A stretch of 64,000 nucleotides of DNA from Streptomyces sp. LBL (lineage in GTDB: Bacteria; Actinomycetota; Actinomycetes; Streptomycetales; Streptomycetaceae), in NCBI RefSeq assembly GCF_029893585.1, contig NZ_JARXYX010000004.1, positions 186,001 through 250,000 on the forward strand, in the 5' to 3' direction. A model generated the notes under the pieces. The model ran no database searches, had not been told where the DNA came from, and was given only the letters and a program-made list of their open reading frames with translations. Shown here one piece after another: positions 25,356-33,458 of the stretch; position 1 is the first letter of the stretch, and each line of letters starts with the position of its first letter. A program made the translations under genes and the position numbers.

Positions 25356-26663
25356 GTGAAGTCCGCCTTCTCCACCGAACTTGTCACCGAAGAAACCGAC
25401 TTCGCCGAACTGGCCGCGGACTGGGAACGGCTCTACCGGCGGTGCAGTGCGGCGACCCCGTTCCAGAGCCACGCCTGGCTGCACTCATGGTGGCTGTCGT
25501 ACGGCCGGCGTGGGCGGCTGCGGCTGTTCCTGGTACGGCAGGACGGCGACCTGGTCGCCGCCGCGCCCCTGATGCTCGAACACCACCCATTCCCGGTGCT
25601 GGTCCCGCTCGGCGGGACCATCTCCGACCACACGGACGTGCTGATCGACGACGAACGCGCCGACGGTGCCGCCGCCGCGCTCGCCGAAGGCCTCTCGGCT
25701 GCCGCCCGCACCGCGCTGATCGACTTCCGCGAGGTGCGTCCGGGCGGCGCGATCGAGCGGGTGTACGACTGTTGGGGCGGCCCCCGGCTGCGGATGCAGG
25801 ACTCCCTGTGCCTGGAACTGCCGGCAGTGCCCATGGACGAGCTGGTCTCCCGGCTCCCGTCGCGCACGGCCCAGCGGGTGCGGGCCAAGCTGCGCAAGCT
25901 GCGGGCACTCGGCGTGGAGCGGCACGTCGTATCGCCGGACGACGTGGACGCGGCGCTGCGGAGGCTGCTGGAGCTGCACCGGCTTCAGTGGGACGGGCGC
26001 AAGGTGACGTCGGAACATCTGCGGAGCCGGTTCTGCGAGCACCTGGTGCGGTCGGTGGGGCCGATGGTGCGTTCCGGCAACGCGGTGGTCACCGAGTTCC
26101 GGATCGACGACGACGTGCTGGCCGTGGATCTGACCCTGCTGTCGCGGCGCCTTGCGGGCGCCTATCTGTACGGCGCTCATCCGCGCCTGCGCGAACACAA
26201 GGCGGACGTCGCCGTGATGCTCCTCGACGCGTGCACCCGGCACCTGCACGCCGACGGGCCGAGCACCCTGAGTCTGCTGCGCGGCAGCGAGTCCTACAAG
26301 CACCACTGGCGCCCCGAAGCGGTCCCCAACAGGCGGTTGTTGCTGGCCCAGCGGCGCACCGCACCCTTGATGACGGCGGTCGCCTGGGACGTGGTCGTGC
26401 GCCGACGCGGCAAGGAGTTGCTGCATCGCCTGGGAAACCTGGCCGGTGGCGGCGGACCCAACCCGCAGGCCGCCGCCACCGAAGCCCCTCACCGGGAGTG
26501 CAACCACCAGTCGGGACGCAGACACAGCAGTCCGCCGGGCCAGCGCTTGATCAAGTCGCCGAGAACCAGCGGCGAGCACACCGGCGGAGGCGGCTCTGCG
26601 ACGGACGCGGTGGGAGTGGCCGAAGCGGTGGGCCGGCCCAGCCGGAAGAGGGCCGACCGGTAG
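25356..26663 (+). CDS. GNAT-type (BioF2-like/FemAB-related) acyltransferase
   Basis: 435-aa protein of the acetyltransferase group often found in exopolysaccharide loci. Recognisable parts are TPFQSHAWLHSWWLSYG, LFLVRQDGDLVAAAPLM, the DSLCLELP strand, and GAYLYGAHPRLREHKADVAV with SESYKHHWRP. It may acylate or aminoacylate the polymer or its precursor. The start is GTG 25356. The last 55-60 residues (from about GGGGPNPQAAATE) are polar and coincide with the antisense of the convergent hydrolase gene, so the folded protein probably ends near residue 375. Confidence 0.78.
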   Translation: MKSAFSTELVTEETDFAELAADWERLYRRCSAATPFQSHAWLHSWWLSYGRRGRLRLFLVRQDGDLVAAAPLMLEHHPFPVLVPLGGTISDHTDVLIDDERADGAAAALAEGLSAAARTALIDFREVRPGGAIERVYDCWGGPRLRMQDSLCLELPAVPMDELVSRLPSRTAQRVRAKLRKLRALGVERHVVSPDDVDAALRRLLELHRLQWDGRKVTSEHLRSRFCEHLVRSVGPMVRSGNAVVTEFRIDDDVLAVDLTLLSRRLAGAYLYGAHPRLREHKADVAVMLLDACTRHLHADGPSTLSLLRGSESYKHHWRPEAVPNRRLLLAQRRTAPLMTAVAWDVVVRRRGKELLHRLGNLAGGGGPNPQAAATEAPHRECNHQSGRRHSSPPGQRLIKSPRTSGEHTGGGGSATDAVGVAEAVGRPSRKRADR

Positions 26664-27958
26664 ACCAGGGACGAGAGGGTGTGCGACCCGCACCGCCAGA
26701 CGCCGTGCGGGCAGTAGTCCGTGATCGTGTTGTACACCGGCTTGTGCTGGTCGATCCACGCGAGCATGCGCCGCACGTACCCGGGGTCGTCACCGTTTCG
26801 GAAGAGACCCCATTCGGGATAGGAAATGGGCTTGCCGTGCAACGTCGCGAAATCCACCTGCGCCTGGAGTCCGTAGGGCTCCGTCACCTGCTCGTCGAAG
26901 GAGATCCCGCGCGGTTGGTCGTACGAGTCCATTCCGATGATGTCGACCGTGCTGTCCCCCGGATAACACTGGGTCCAGGCAACGGCGTCCAGACCGCGGC
27001 TCGGTGCGAAGTCGAACCGGAACCGCTGGCCCGGCACCGACCGCATCGTGGTGACGATCCTGTTCCAGTACGCCTTCCAGGCCTCCGGATCCGGCCCGCA
27101 GCGGTGGGTGTACGTCGAGCCGTTCATCTCCCAGCCGAGCACCACCACCGTGTCCGGCACCTGCGCGGCGACCAGCCGCTCGGCGAGAACACGGAAGTGG
27201 TCGTCGAACTGTCCCGCCGCGCCCTGCCGCAGCAGCAGCCGGACGTCGTCGTCGGACAGATCCTCCTCGTTGCGTTCCTGCATGGGCACGTTGAGGACGA
27301 GCATCCGGTTGTCCTGCTCCGTGCGCCAGCGCGCCCACGGGGCGAGGAAACGGGGATCGCCCTCGATGTCGCTCCAGCTGTCGCCCGGCAGATACGTGTG
27401 CCCGACGCGCACGTCGGCACCGCCCAGCCAGCGGCTGAAGCCCGCGATGCGGGCCACGCCCAGGGGTCCGGAACCGAGGAAGGCACCGAACGCGGGGGTC
27501 TCCGCCAGGGGCACCGGCGTGGTCGTCCCGGTGGCGGGCGCGGGCGTGAGGGGCGTCGACGGCTCGGGAACGGAGAGGGCCGGGGTGGTCACGGGTGGTG
27601 GCGTCACTGTCGGTGCGGGCGGTGTGATCACCGCCGTTGGTGTGGTCACCGCCGGCGCTGGGGCTGTGGTCACCGCGGGCGCGGGTGGTGGGGTCACCAC
27701 GGGCGCGGGTGGTGTGGTCACCACGGGCGCGGGTGGTGTGGTCACCGCGGGCGCGGGTGGCGGTGGAGTCACCGCGGGCGCGGGTGGCGGTGGGGTCACC
27801 GCGGGCGCCGGCGTGACCCGGTTCGGAGCGGGGGTGCCGGTCAGGCGCACCGTCCCCGCTGCGAAGCCGGGATGGGACGCCAGCGCGGCCGAGGCGACGA
27901 TCGTCGCCGCGACGACCATCAGGCGGCCGGTCCGGACCCGGCTCTGCTGTGGGGCCAT
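26489..27958 (-). CDS. secreted glycoside hydrolase, GH26-like
   Basis: 489-aa exported hydrolase. The signal peptide (about 1-34, VVAATIVASAALASHPGFAA) is followed by a 100-residue Pro/Thr/Ala linker made of TPPPPAPAVT-like repeats. The catalytic domain then shows ARIAGFSRWLGG, VVVLGWEMNGS (likely acid/base Glu), RFDFAPSRG and GKPISYPEWGLF (likely nucleophile Glu). The two glutamates are spaced as in clan GH-A, family 26 mannanases. It may trim the polymer made by the neighbouring genes. The 3' end overlaps the acyltransferase gene by 175 bases on the opposite strand. Confidence 0.8.
   Translation of the reverse strand: MAPQQSRVRTGRLMVVAATIVASAALASHPGFAAGTVRLTGTPAPNRVTPAPAVTPPPPAPAVTPPPPAPAVTTPPAPVVTTPPAPVVTPPPAPAVTTAPAPAVTTPTAVITPPAPTVTPPPVTTPALSVPEPSTPLTPAPATGTTTPVPLAETPAFGAFLGSGPLGVARIAGFSRWLGGADVRVGHTYLPGDSWSDIEGDPRFLAPWARWRTEQDNRMLVLNVPMQERNEEDLSDDDVRLLLRQGAAGQFDDHFRVLAERLVAAQVPDTVVVLGWEMNGSTYTHRCGPDPEAWKAYWNRIVTTMRSVPGQRFRFDFAPSRGLDAVAWTQCYPGDSTVDIIGMDSYDQPRGISFDEQVTEPYGLQAQVDFATLHGKPISYPEWGLFRNGDDPGYVRRMLAWIDQHKPVYNTITDYCPHGVWRCGSHTLSSLVYRSALFRLGRPTASATPTASVAEPPPPVCSPLVLGDLIKRWPGGLLCLRPDWWLHSR
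27580..27830. repeat. tandem repeat encoding the Pro/Thr/Val linker of the GH26-like protein
   Basis: Units such as GGTGTGGTCACCACGGGCGC recur with 33- and 36-base spacing, preserving the frame. They encode APAVTTPP/APVVTTPP repeats. Confidence 0.75.
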
Positions 27959-28126
27959 TCCTGCTCATCTCCTCTGCTGTACCGCTTCTTCTTCCTTGTG
28001 CATCGGCATTTTTGACGCACAATCACCTGAAGTCAGTCATATGAAATGAAAGACCGCCACCGGCCCTATGGCTTTCGAGTGCCTTGCTCGCCCGGACGGG
28101 TGAGCCGATATGAAGGAACGAAGTCC
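27959..28126. other. divergent promoter region between hydrolase and ATP-grasp genes
   Basis: 168 relatively AT-rich bases (CATCGGCATTTTTGACGCAC, then CATATGAAATGAAAGACC). It likely carries promoters for both divergent genes, but no element is assigned with confidence. Confidence 0.45.
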
Positions 28127-29398
28127 GTGTCGCTGCTCGACACCCGCGTCCCTGCCGTTGTGCTGCGGATCGACCGGAACCCCTTTCACCACGGAACCCT
28201 GGGGGCCGTGCGCTCACTCGGCAGAGCCGGAGTGGAGGTGCACGTCGTCGCCGATTCCGCGGGAAGTCCCGTGTCCCGCTCACGTTTTGTGCACCGGATG
28301 CATTCCCCGCCGCCGCTCGGGGCGTCCCCCCGCGAGATCGCCGATGTGCTGCGGCGCGTGGCGGCCCGGATCGCTCGCCCCGCGGTCCTGGTTCCGATGG
28401 ACGACGCCGGCGCGATCGCCGTGGGCCGCGACCGCGAGGCGCTCGCGCCCTTCTTCCTGCTGCCGGACGTCTCCGGTGAACTGCCCGAACGCGTCGCCGA
28501 CAAGGCCGAACTGGCCGCCGTGTGCGCGTCCTTGGTCATTCCGCATCCGGTGACCCTGGTCCCGGACGGCCCGGCGCAGGCCGTCGCAGCCGTCCGGCGG
28601 CTGGGTCTGCCGGTGGTGGCGAAGTGGAGTCGGCCCTGGTTGCTGCCATCCGGCAGCGGACTGCGCAGCACGACGGTGGTGACGTGCGGTCAGCAGGCGC
28701 TCCAGCTCTACCTGCGCACCGAGGAGGCCGGCAGCCGGCTGCTGCTGCAGCAGTGGCTGCCCCCGGGCCCGGGCCGCGACTGGTTCGTCCACGGGTACGC
28801 CGACCGCTCCGGCGTCGTCCGCGCGGGCGGAGCGGGTCTCAAGCGGCAGGCCTGGCCGCGCGGTGCCGGGCTGACGGCGGTCGGCTGCTGGACGCCCAAC
28901 CCGCAGCTGCGGGAGCTGGCCGAGCGGCTCACCCGTGAACTGGGCTACCGGGGCGTGTTCGACCTGGACTTCCGGCACTGCGCCACGACGGGCCGCTACC
29001 ACCTGCTGGACTTCAACCCGCGTCCCGGCGCCCAGTTCCGGCTCTTCTCCGACGCCGCCGGTCTGGACGTCGTACGTGCCCTGCACCTCGATCTGACACG
29101 CCGTCCGCTGCCGGCGGGAGCGCCGCGGGAGGGGCGGGTGTTCGTGGTGGAGAACTACGCGCCCCTCGCCGCGCTACGACCGGTGCCCGCCGGGCGCGAA
29201 CTGGCCTGGCAGGCCGCGGACGACCCCGCTCCCGGCCGGGCGATGTGGGCCCTGTGGTCCCGCCATGTGTTCCGCAGACTGCGTCGGCGGCCGCCCGCGG
29301 TCGCGGTGGCGCCCCCTTCGGTGCCCCCTTCACTGCCCCCGGCTCGCCGGAACGCCGGACCGACTCCGACCGACAACGAGAAAGCGAGCAGCCGCTGA
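28127..29398 (+). CDS. ATP-grasp carboxylate-amine ligase-like protein
   Basis: 423-aa ATP-grasp protein. The N-terminal domain starts VPAVVLRIDRNPFHHGTLGA; the central ATP-binding region includes RRLGLPVVAKWSRPW and LLLQQWLPPGP; the metal-binding end has GVFDLDFRH and YHLLDFNPRPGAQF. It should form an amide or similar bond using ATP. The GTG at 28127 has AAGGA 9 bases upstream. The C-terminal 45 residues are Pro-rich. The ATGA overlap with the flavoprotein gene implies the two act together, perhaps to modify or make a small surface-related molecule. Confidence 0.78.
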   Translation: MSLLDTRVPAVVLRIDRNPFHHGTLGAVRSLGRAGVEVHVVADSAGSPVSRSRFVHRMHSPPPLGASPREIADVLRRVAARIARPAVLVPMDDAGAIAVGRDREALAPFFLLPDVSGELPERVADKAELAAVCASLVIPHPVTLVPDGPAQAVAAVRRLGLPVVAKWSRPWLLPSGSGLRSTTVVTCGQQALQLYLRTEEAGSRLLLQQWLPPGPGRDWFVHGYADRSGVVRAGGAGLKRQAWPRGAGLTAVGCWTPNPQLRELAERLTRELGYRGVFDLDFRHCATTGRYHLLDFNPRPGAQFRLFSDAAGLDVVRALHLDLTRRPLPAGAPREGRVFVVENYAPLAALRPVPAGRELAWQAADDPAPGRAMWALWSRHVFRRLRRRPPAVAVAPPSVPPSLPPARRNAGPTPTDNEKASSR

Positions 29399-30663
29399 TG
29401 TACGACCTGCTGGTGGTGGGCGCCGGCCCGTACGGCCTGTCCATCGCCTCCCATGCCGCAGCCGCGGGACTGAACGTGCGTGTCCTCGGCCGGCCCATGG
29501 CCTCCTGGCGGGACCACATGCCCGCCGGCATGTTCCTGAAGTCCGAACCCTGGGCTTCCAACCTCACGGACCCGCAGGGCCGTTGGCGACTCGACGCGTA
29601 CTGCGCGACTCAGGGAATGACGGCTCGTCACGCCGAGCCGATTCCGGTGGCGACGTTCGCCGCATACGGGCTGTGGTTCGCGCGCAACGCCGTCCCGCCG
29701 GTGGACGAGCGCATGGTGAGCCGGGTGGCGGCCCACCCGGCCGGTTTCGAGGTGGTCACCGAGGACGGAGAGGTACTGCACTCCAGGACGGTGGCGCTGG
29801 CGGTGGGTGTCATGCCCTTCGTGGAGATGCCGAGTGCGCTGCGTGGCCTGCAACCCGCACTCGCCTCGCACAGCAGCCATCACAGTGACCTCGACCGCTT
29901 CCGCGGCAGGGACGTCACGGTGATCGGCGGCGGCCAGGCGGCTCTGGAGACGGCGGCCCTGCTCGCCGAACAGGGCACCCGCGTACGGGTACTGGCCCGG
30001 GCCGACCGGCTGTGCTGGAACGACGTACCGCCCCTCTGGGAGCGTCCCTGGTGGGAGTCCGCCCGTCTGCCGCACAGTGGTCTGGGCTGCGGGTGGCGCA
30101 ACTGGTTCTACGCCGAGCGCCCGGACCTCTTCCGGCGCCTGCCCGAGTCGGTCCGTGCCCGCGTCGCGTCCACGGCACTGGGTCCGGCGGGCGCCTGGTG
30201 GGTACGGGGCCGGGTCGAGCGGACAGTGGAGGTGCTGCTGGGCCGGGAAGTCGCCGCGGCTCGTGCGGTGCCCGGCGGCGTACGGCTGGAGATGGCGGGC
30301 CGGACCGGGGAGCCGCTCTCCTTGGAGACCGAGCACGTGATCGCGGCCACGGGGTTCCGAGCGACCCTGGACCGACTGGGCCTGCTCTCCGCCGAACTGC
30401 GGGGCGACCTGGCGGTGGCGGCCGACGGCTCCGCCGCGCTCGGGCGGAACTTCGAGTCCTCACACCCGGGGCTGTTCCTCGCCGGTCTGCTGACCGCCTC
30501 CGCGTTCGGCCCTGCCATGCGTTTCGTGCACGGAGCGACCTTCACGGCCACGACCCTCGTCCGAGGGGTGCGTCACCGGCTGGGCGGTACCCCGCTCGCC
30601 GTGACACCGCCGCCGCGGGTGGGCTGGAGACCCGCGGAGACACCGTCGCAGGCACGCTGCTGA
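29398..30663 (+). CDS. FAD/NAD(P)-binding monooxygenase-like flavoprotein
   Basis: 421-aa flavin-dependent oxidoreductase with two dinucleotide folds: FAD site LLVVGAGPYGLSIASHAAAA at the N terminus and NADPH site VTVIGGGQAALETAALLAEQ near residue 180. The end has IAATGFRATLDRLG and the closing FLAGLLTASAFGPAMRF. The general pattern fits N-hydroxylating or Baeyer-Villiger-type monooxygenases. The substrate is unknown. Translation is coupled to the ATP-grasp gene. Confidence 0.8.
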   Translation: MYDLLVVGAGPYGLSIASHAAAAGLNVRVLGRPMASWRDHMPAGMFLKSEPWASNLTDPQGRWRLDAYCATQGMTARHAEPIPVATFAAYGLWFARNAVPPVDERMVSRVAAHPAGFEVVTEDGEVLHSRTVALAVGVMPFVEMPSALRGLQPALASHSSHHSDLDRFRGRDVTVIGGGQAALETAALLAEQGTRVRVLARADRLCWNDVPPLWERPWWESARLPHSGLGCGWRNWFYAERPDLFRRLPESVRARVASTALGPAGAWWVRGRVERTVEVLLGREVAAARAVPGGVRLEMAGRTGEPLSLETEHVIAATGFRATLDRLGLLSAELRGDLAVAADGSAALGRNFESSHPGLFLAGLLTASAFGPAMRFVHGATFTATTLVRGVRHRLGGTPLAVTPPPRVGWRPAETPSQARC

Positions 30664-30680
30664 CGGAGGGTTCGCTGCGA

Positions 30681-30705
30681 GTGCCGGACGCGGTCGGTCC
30701 GGCAC
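30681..30705. terminator. bidirectional hairpin between convergent genes
   Basis: GTGCCGGAC pairs with GTCCGGCAC around a 7-base loop. It lies 18 bases after the flavoprotein stop and 14 bases before the stop of the convergent surface-protein gene. Confidence 0.7.
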
Positions 30706-30718
30706 CCGCAGGGGAGCA

Positions 30719-31657
30719 CTACCGGCGGGAGGCGCTCCGGCTTCGCCGGTACAGGATGACGCCGCTGGTCATCAGGAGGGCGGCCATGCCCGAGGCAGCC
30801 ATCGTCTGGGTTCCGGTGCCGGTGTCGGGGAGGGAGGGCAGCTGCCCCGGGGGTGCCGCGGGCGGTTGCGTCCACGGCATGGTGGACGGGGTGTGGGAGG
30901 CCGGTGACACCGAGGTGGGCGGCGTCTTCACCGGCGGAGTGGTCCGCGGCGTCACCCGCGGAGTGGTCGGCGGTGTCTTCACCGGCGGGGTGGTGGGGGG
31001 ATCCGTGGGCGGCGTCTCGTCGTCGCCGTAGCCGCCGGCGTCGCCGCCGCTGTTGTCGCCACCTCCGGTGTTGCCGCCACCGCCGCCGGTGTCGCCACCG
31101 CTGTCGCCGCTGTCGCCGCCACCGCCGCCGGTGTCGCCGCCACCGCCACCGCCGCTGTCGCCGCCACCGCCGCTGTCGCCGCCGCCGCTGTCGCCGCTGT
31201 CGTCCCCGCCGTAGCCACTGTCGTCGCCACTCCCGACGACCGACCCGGGGCCGCCCGCACCACCGTGCACGACGCCCGGCCGGGAGCCGCCCGTATCACC
31301 CTGTCCCGTGCCTCGCCCGGTACCGCTGGCGTCGCCCTGTCCCACGCCCTGCCCGGAACCGCGCGCGCCGGCACCCCCGGTCCCCACGCCGGAAGCGCCG
31401 GCATCGGCCTTGCCGCCGGCGCCCTGCTGACCACGGACGTAGTTGTTGTTACCCATGCTGGCACTGTCACCGTGGCCGGAACCGTGGGCGGCATCGGCCA
31501 GCGGAACGTCGGGGGCGCTGTGCCCGGCCGAGGCACCGAGGGAGTCCCCCGGAATCCCACCGGCCTGCGAGTCCGCGAACGCCGGGATGCCCCACAGCGA
31601 CAGGATGCTCGTCGCGGCACCGGCCACGATCATTCCCTTGCTCAGGTTCTGTCGCAC
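30719..31657 (-). CDS. Gly/Ser/Asp-rich secreted protein with LPDTG sortase signal
   Basis: 312-aa wall-anchored protein. The signal peptide MRQNLSKGMIVAGAATSILS ends at AFA-DS, a leader reminiscent of chaplins, but no chaplin domain follows. The middle (about 60-215) is almost entirely Gly, Ser and Asp with GGGDSGG and GDTGGGG repeats. A Pro/Thr stalk, then LPDTG, a membrane segment (MAASGMAALLMTSGVILY) and RRSRSASRR finish it. A flexible wall-spanning or hydrated surface protein is likely. Function unknown. Confidence 0.8.
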   Translation of the reverse strand: MRQNLSKGMIVAGAATSILSLWGIPAFADSQAGGIPGDSLGASAGHSAPDVPLADAAHGSGHGDSASMGNNNYVRGQQGAGGKADAGASGVGTGGAGARGSGQGVGQGDASGTGRGTGQGDTGGSRPGVVHGGAGGPGSVVGSGDDSGYGGDDSGDSGGGDSGGGGDSGGGGGGDTGGGGGDSGDSGGDTGGGGGNTGGGDNSGGDAGGYGDDETPPTDPPTTPPVKTPPTTPRVTPRTTPPVKTPPTSVSPASHTPSTMPWTQPPAAPPGQLPSLPDTGTGTQTMAASGMAALLMTSGVILYRRSRSASRR

Positions 31658-31716
31658 TCTGGTCGTCTTTCTGATCGAAGGAGCGTGAAGAGGAGAGAGG
31701 GCAGCTGTGCGAGTCG

Positions 31717-31977
31717 TCAGTTCTTCCTCCGGCGCCTGCTGTTGCGCCGGGAAGCAGCCTCACGCCTGCCGTAGTTTCGCTGCCATCTGATTTTCTGGCT
31801 GGTCCAGTGGTGAGATCCGGTGAAGTGCCAGTAGCGGCACTCCGGGCAGAGATAGATGCGGTCCGGGATTCTCTCCAGCAGCGGCTGCTTGACCAGCCAG
31901 ATCCTCGCCTCGGATTCAGTGCGGAACGACGCTTTTCCTGATTCCGGACAGTGCGGCATGATGATCGTATCGCTCAT
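31717..31977 (-). CDS. small zinc-ribbon-like protein
   Basis: 86-aa cytoplasmic protein. Cysteines in PHCPESGK and YLCPECRYWHFTGSHHW (with nearby His) suggest one zinc site. The C terminus is strongly basic (YGRREAASRRNSRRRRKN), compatible with nucleic-acid binding. Similar small Cys/His proteins are widespread in actinobacteria and phages; no function known. Confidence 0.6.
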   Translation of the reverse strand: MSDTIIMPHCPESGKASFRTESEARIWLVKQPLLERIPDRIYLCPECRYWHFTGSHHWTSQKIRWQRNYGRREAASRRNSRRRRKN

Positions 31978-32032
31978 GTCCCCTCCGAGGCGCGATTCAA
32001 CTCACACCCTCTTCAGCAGAAGGATGAAGTCG

Positions 32033-32200
32033 ATGGTGCCTCAGCGGGAAAAACCGCACCAGGCGGATACCACTCATTCGGCCGAGCAGCCGCCGGATTT
32101 TCATCCGCTTGGACCCATAGGACGATTTGCGTTCATTGCTACCGACGGTCGTATCTTTTATGTGAAAAGAGTCAGCGACCATCCAAAGGATGGCCGCTGA
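32033..32200 (+). CDS. possible small protein of 55 aa
   Basis: Weak candidate. It starts MVPQREKPHQADTTHSAEQP and ends YVKRVSDHPKDGR, with AGAAGG 9 bases before the ATG at 32033; an ATG at 32024 is also in frame. Codon usage has a low GC third position for this genome, and no family is recognised. The stop codon lies inside a hairpin terminator, which supports transcription through the frame. Confidence 0.35.
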   Translation: MVPQREKPHQADTTHSAEQPPDFHPLGPIGRFAFIATDGRIFYVKRVSDHPKDGR

Positions 32201-32201
32201 C
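32171..32201. terminator. hairpin terminator
   Basis: GTCAGCGACCATCC pairs with GGATGGCCGCTGAC, with one mismatch and loop AAA. It ends transcription after the small plus-strand frame and, read the other way, after the secreted gene at 32270-32521. Confidence 0.65.
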
Positions 32202-32269
32202 TGTATTGAGGCACCTCTGCGCGCAGGCCGGTGATCTCTCCCTGAACCAGCCGCCGGACGGTCAGCCGG

Positions 32270-32521
32270 TCATTGCGGCGGCGCGACCACGGTGCAGAAG
32301 TTGCCGATGTTCTGGGTCAGGTCGCCGCCGACGGTGATCGGCGCGTTGATGGTCACCAGCGAGGACTGGAACGCCTGGTCACAGTCCACGAGCTGGGTGT
32401 TGCCGACCGGGGCGGGGGGCGGCGTGTTGCCGCAGTCCGCCGCCTGGGCGGTGCCGGCGGCCGCCAGGCCGACGCCACCGAGAACACTGGTCACCATCAT
32501 GACCTTCTTGAACCTGCGCAC
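32270..32521 (-). CDS. small secreted two-cysteine-core protein (diverged family member)
   Basis: 83-aa secreted protein. GTG 32521 has a perfect CGGAGG 7 bases upstream. The signal peptide MRRFKKVMMVTSVLGGVGLA cleaves after AQA. The mature part has an extra Cys (ADCGNTPP) followed by the family core QLVDCDQAF ... NIGNFCTVV seen in the three genes upstream at 32.65-34.05 kb. The spaced Cys pair suggests a disulfide. Function unknown; not a chaplin or rodlin. Confidence 0.75.
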   Translation of the reverse strand: MRRFKKVMMVTSVLGGVGLAAAGTAQAADCGNTPPPAPVGNTQLVDCDQAFQSSLVTINAPITVGGDLTQNIGNFCTVVAPPQ

Positions 32522-32574
32522 GTAATACCTCCGTGTGTTGACTTTCGACCCCTCGTGCCGGGTCGACCAGCACG

Positions 32575-32616
32575 ACAAGGGGATGTCGAGCTCTTGCCGC
32601 CTCGACATCCCCTTGT
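32575..32616 (-). terminator. perfect 16-bp hairpin terminator
   Basis: ACAAGGGGATGTCGAG pairs without mismatch with CTCGACATCCCCTTGT around a 10-base loop. It lies downstream of the secreted gene 32654-32890 and 54 bases before the next start, insulating the two. Confidence 0.8.
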
Positions 32617-32653
32617 TCGCGTAGGAGTACCGACTGGCGCCGGCGTCCCGGGA

Positions 32654-32890
32654 TCAGCCGTCGATGTGCCCGATCACCGTGCAGAAGTTGCCGATGTTCG
32701 TCTCCGAGTCACCGGTAGTCGCAACGGCGACGGGGGCGAAGAGGGCGCCGCCGTCAAAGCTCTGCTCGCAGTCGACGAGCTGCAGGTTGTCGATGTTCGG
32801 GTCGCCATTGGCGCTGGCAACACCGCTGCCGATGAGGCCAATGCCGCCGACCATGACCGCCACGGCCGCAGCCTTCTTGAGCTTGTGCAT
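32654..32890 (-). CDS. small secreted two-cysteine protein, copy 1
   Basis: 78-aa secreted protein. The signal peptide MHKLKKAAAVAVMVGGIGLI ends at ASA-NG. The mature part is about 50 residues (DNLQLVDCEQSF, then ETNIGNFCTVIGH) with exactly two Cys, probably one disulfide. ATG 32890 follows CGGAGACACG. The N-terminal half and upstream flank are identical in DNA to copy 2; the mature ends differ (ALFAPVAVATTGDS against LAFAPVTGATGGDQ). Function unknown; abundant small surface proteins of aerial hyphae are one possibility. Confidence 0.78.
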   Translation of the reverse strand: MHKLKKAAAVAVMVGGIGLIGSGVASANGDPNIDNLQLVDCEQSFDGGALFAPVAVATTGDSETNIGNFCTVIGHIDG

Positions 32891-33113
32891 CGTGTCTCCG
32901 ATTTCTCTACGCACACGACCATCCTTACGGTACGCGCACGACTCGTCACAGACAATAACAGGCAACTCCCGGAATCCCGCATCTCAAACACACCCAATTG
33001 AGGTATGCCATCGCGATTACTAACGTCATATAAATGTGAATTCACTGGATTGGCGGCCCCTCGACCGGTCGCCATGAACACCACCAGCCCGGATGCCACG
33101 AACGCAAAAAAGC
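32798..33113. repeat. direct repeat, copy A (316 bp)
   Basis: Reads as identical to 33366-33681 at an offset of 568 bases. It covers the 5' half of the secreted gene, its promoter and about 220 bases of flank, including non-coding DNA, so the duplication or gene conversion is recent. Confidence 0.85.
32922..32950 (-). promoter_or_regulatory. promoter of secreted copy 1
   Basis: On the coding strand TGTGAC and TAAGGA lie 17 bases apart, preceded by the conserved block TGTTATTGTC. The same arrangement stands before copies 2 and 3. Confidence 0.55.
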
Positions 33114-33175
33114 ACCCCCGGCAGACACGCGAACAAGGACCTCAATATCCTCGTCCGCACCCGCCGGAGGCGCTT
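33109..33175 (-). terminator. two-tier terminator after secreted copy 2
   Basis: An outer stem AAAGCACCCCCGGC / GCCGGAGGCGCTT (two mismatches) encloses an inner stem AGGA ... TCCT. The equivalent at 33677-33744 is better paired. Confidence 0.55.
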
Positions 33176-33221
33176 CCTTGGCCACCCCGGAGACTCGACG
33201 TCCCCGACGGGCGCCCTAAAG

Positions 33222-33458
33222 TCAGTCCTCGATGGAGCCGATCACCGTGCAGAAGTTGCCGATGTTCGTCTCCTGGTCACCGCCGGTGGCGCCAGTGACA
33301 GGGGCGAAGGCGAGGCCGCCATCGAAGCTCTGCTCGCAGTCGACGAGCTGCAGGTTGTCGATGGACGGGTCGCCATTGGCGCTGGCAACACCGCTGCCGA
33401 TGAGGCCAATGCCGCCGACCATGACCGCCACGGCCGCAGCCTTCTTGAGCTTGTGCAT
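33222..33458 (-). CDS. small secreted two-cysteine protein, copy 2
   Basis: 78-aa paralogue of copy 1 with identical signal peptide and Met-to-Cys spacing. The mature core is DNLQLVDCEQSFDGGLAFAP, then ETNIGNFCTVIGSIED. ATG 33458, same CGGAGACACG ribosome site. The 3' end resembles copy 3 (GSIED tail) more than copy 1, while the 5' end is identical to copy 1, so it looks like a mosaic from unequal recombination. Confidence 0.78.
   Translation of the reverse strand: MHKLKKAAAVAVMVGGIGLIGSGVASANGDPSIDNLQLVDCEQSFDGGLAFAPVTGATGGDQETNIGNFCTVIGSIED

Noticed and set aside
25172..28015. Very long plus-strand frame of 947 codons
   Set aside because: Crosses three better-supported genes and reads repeated HRGRGW low complexity from the hydrolase linker.
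30719..31657. Chaplin
   Set aside because: Leader is similar, but the chaplin domain with its two Cys is absent.
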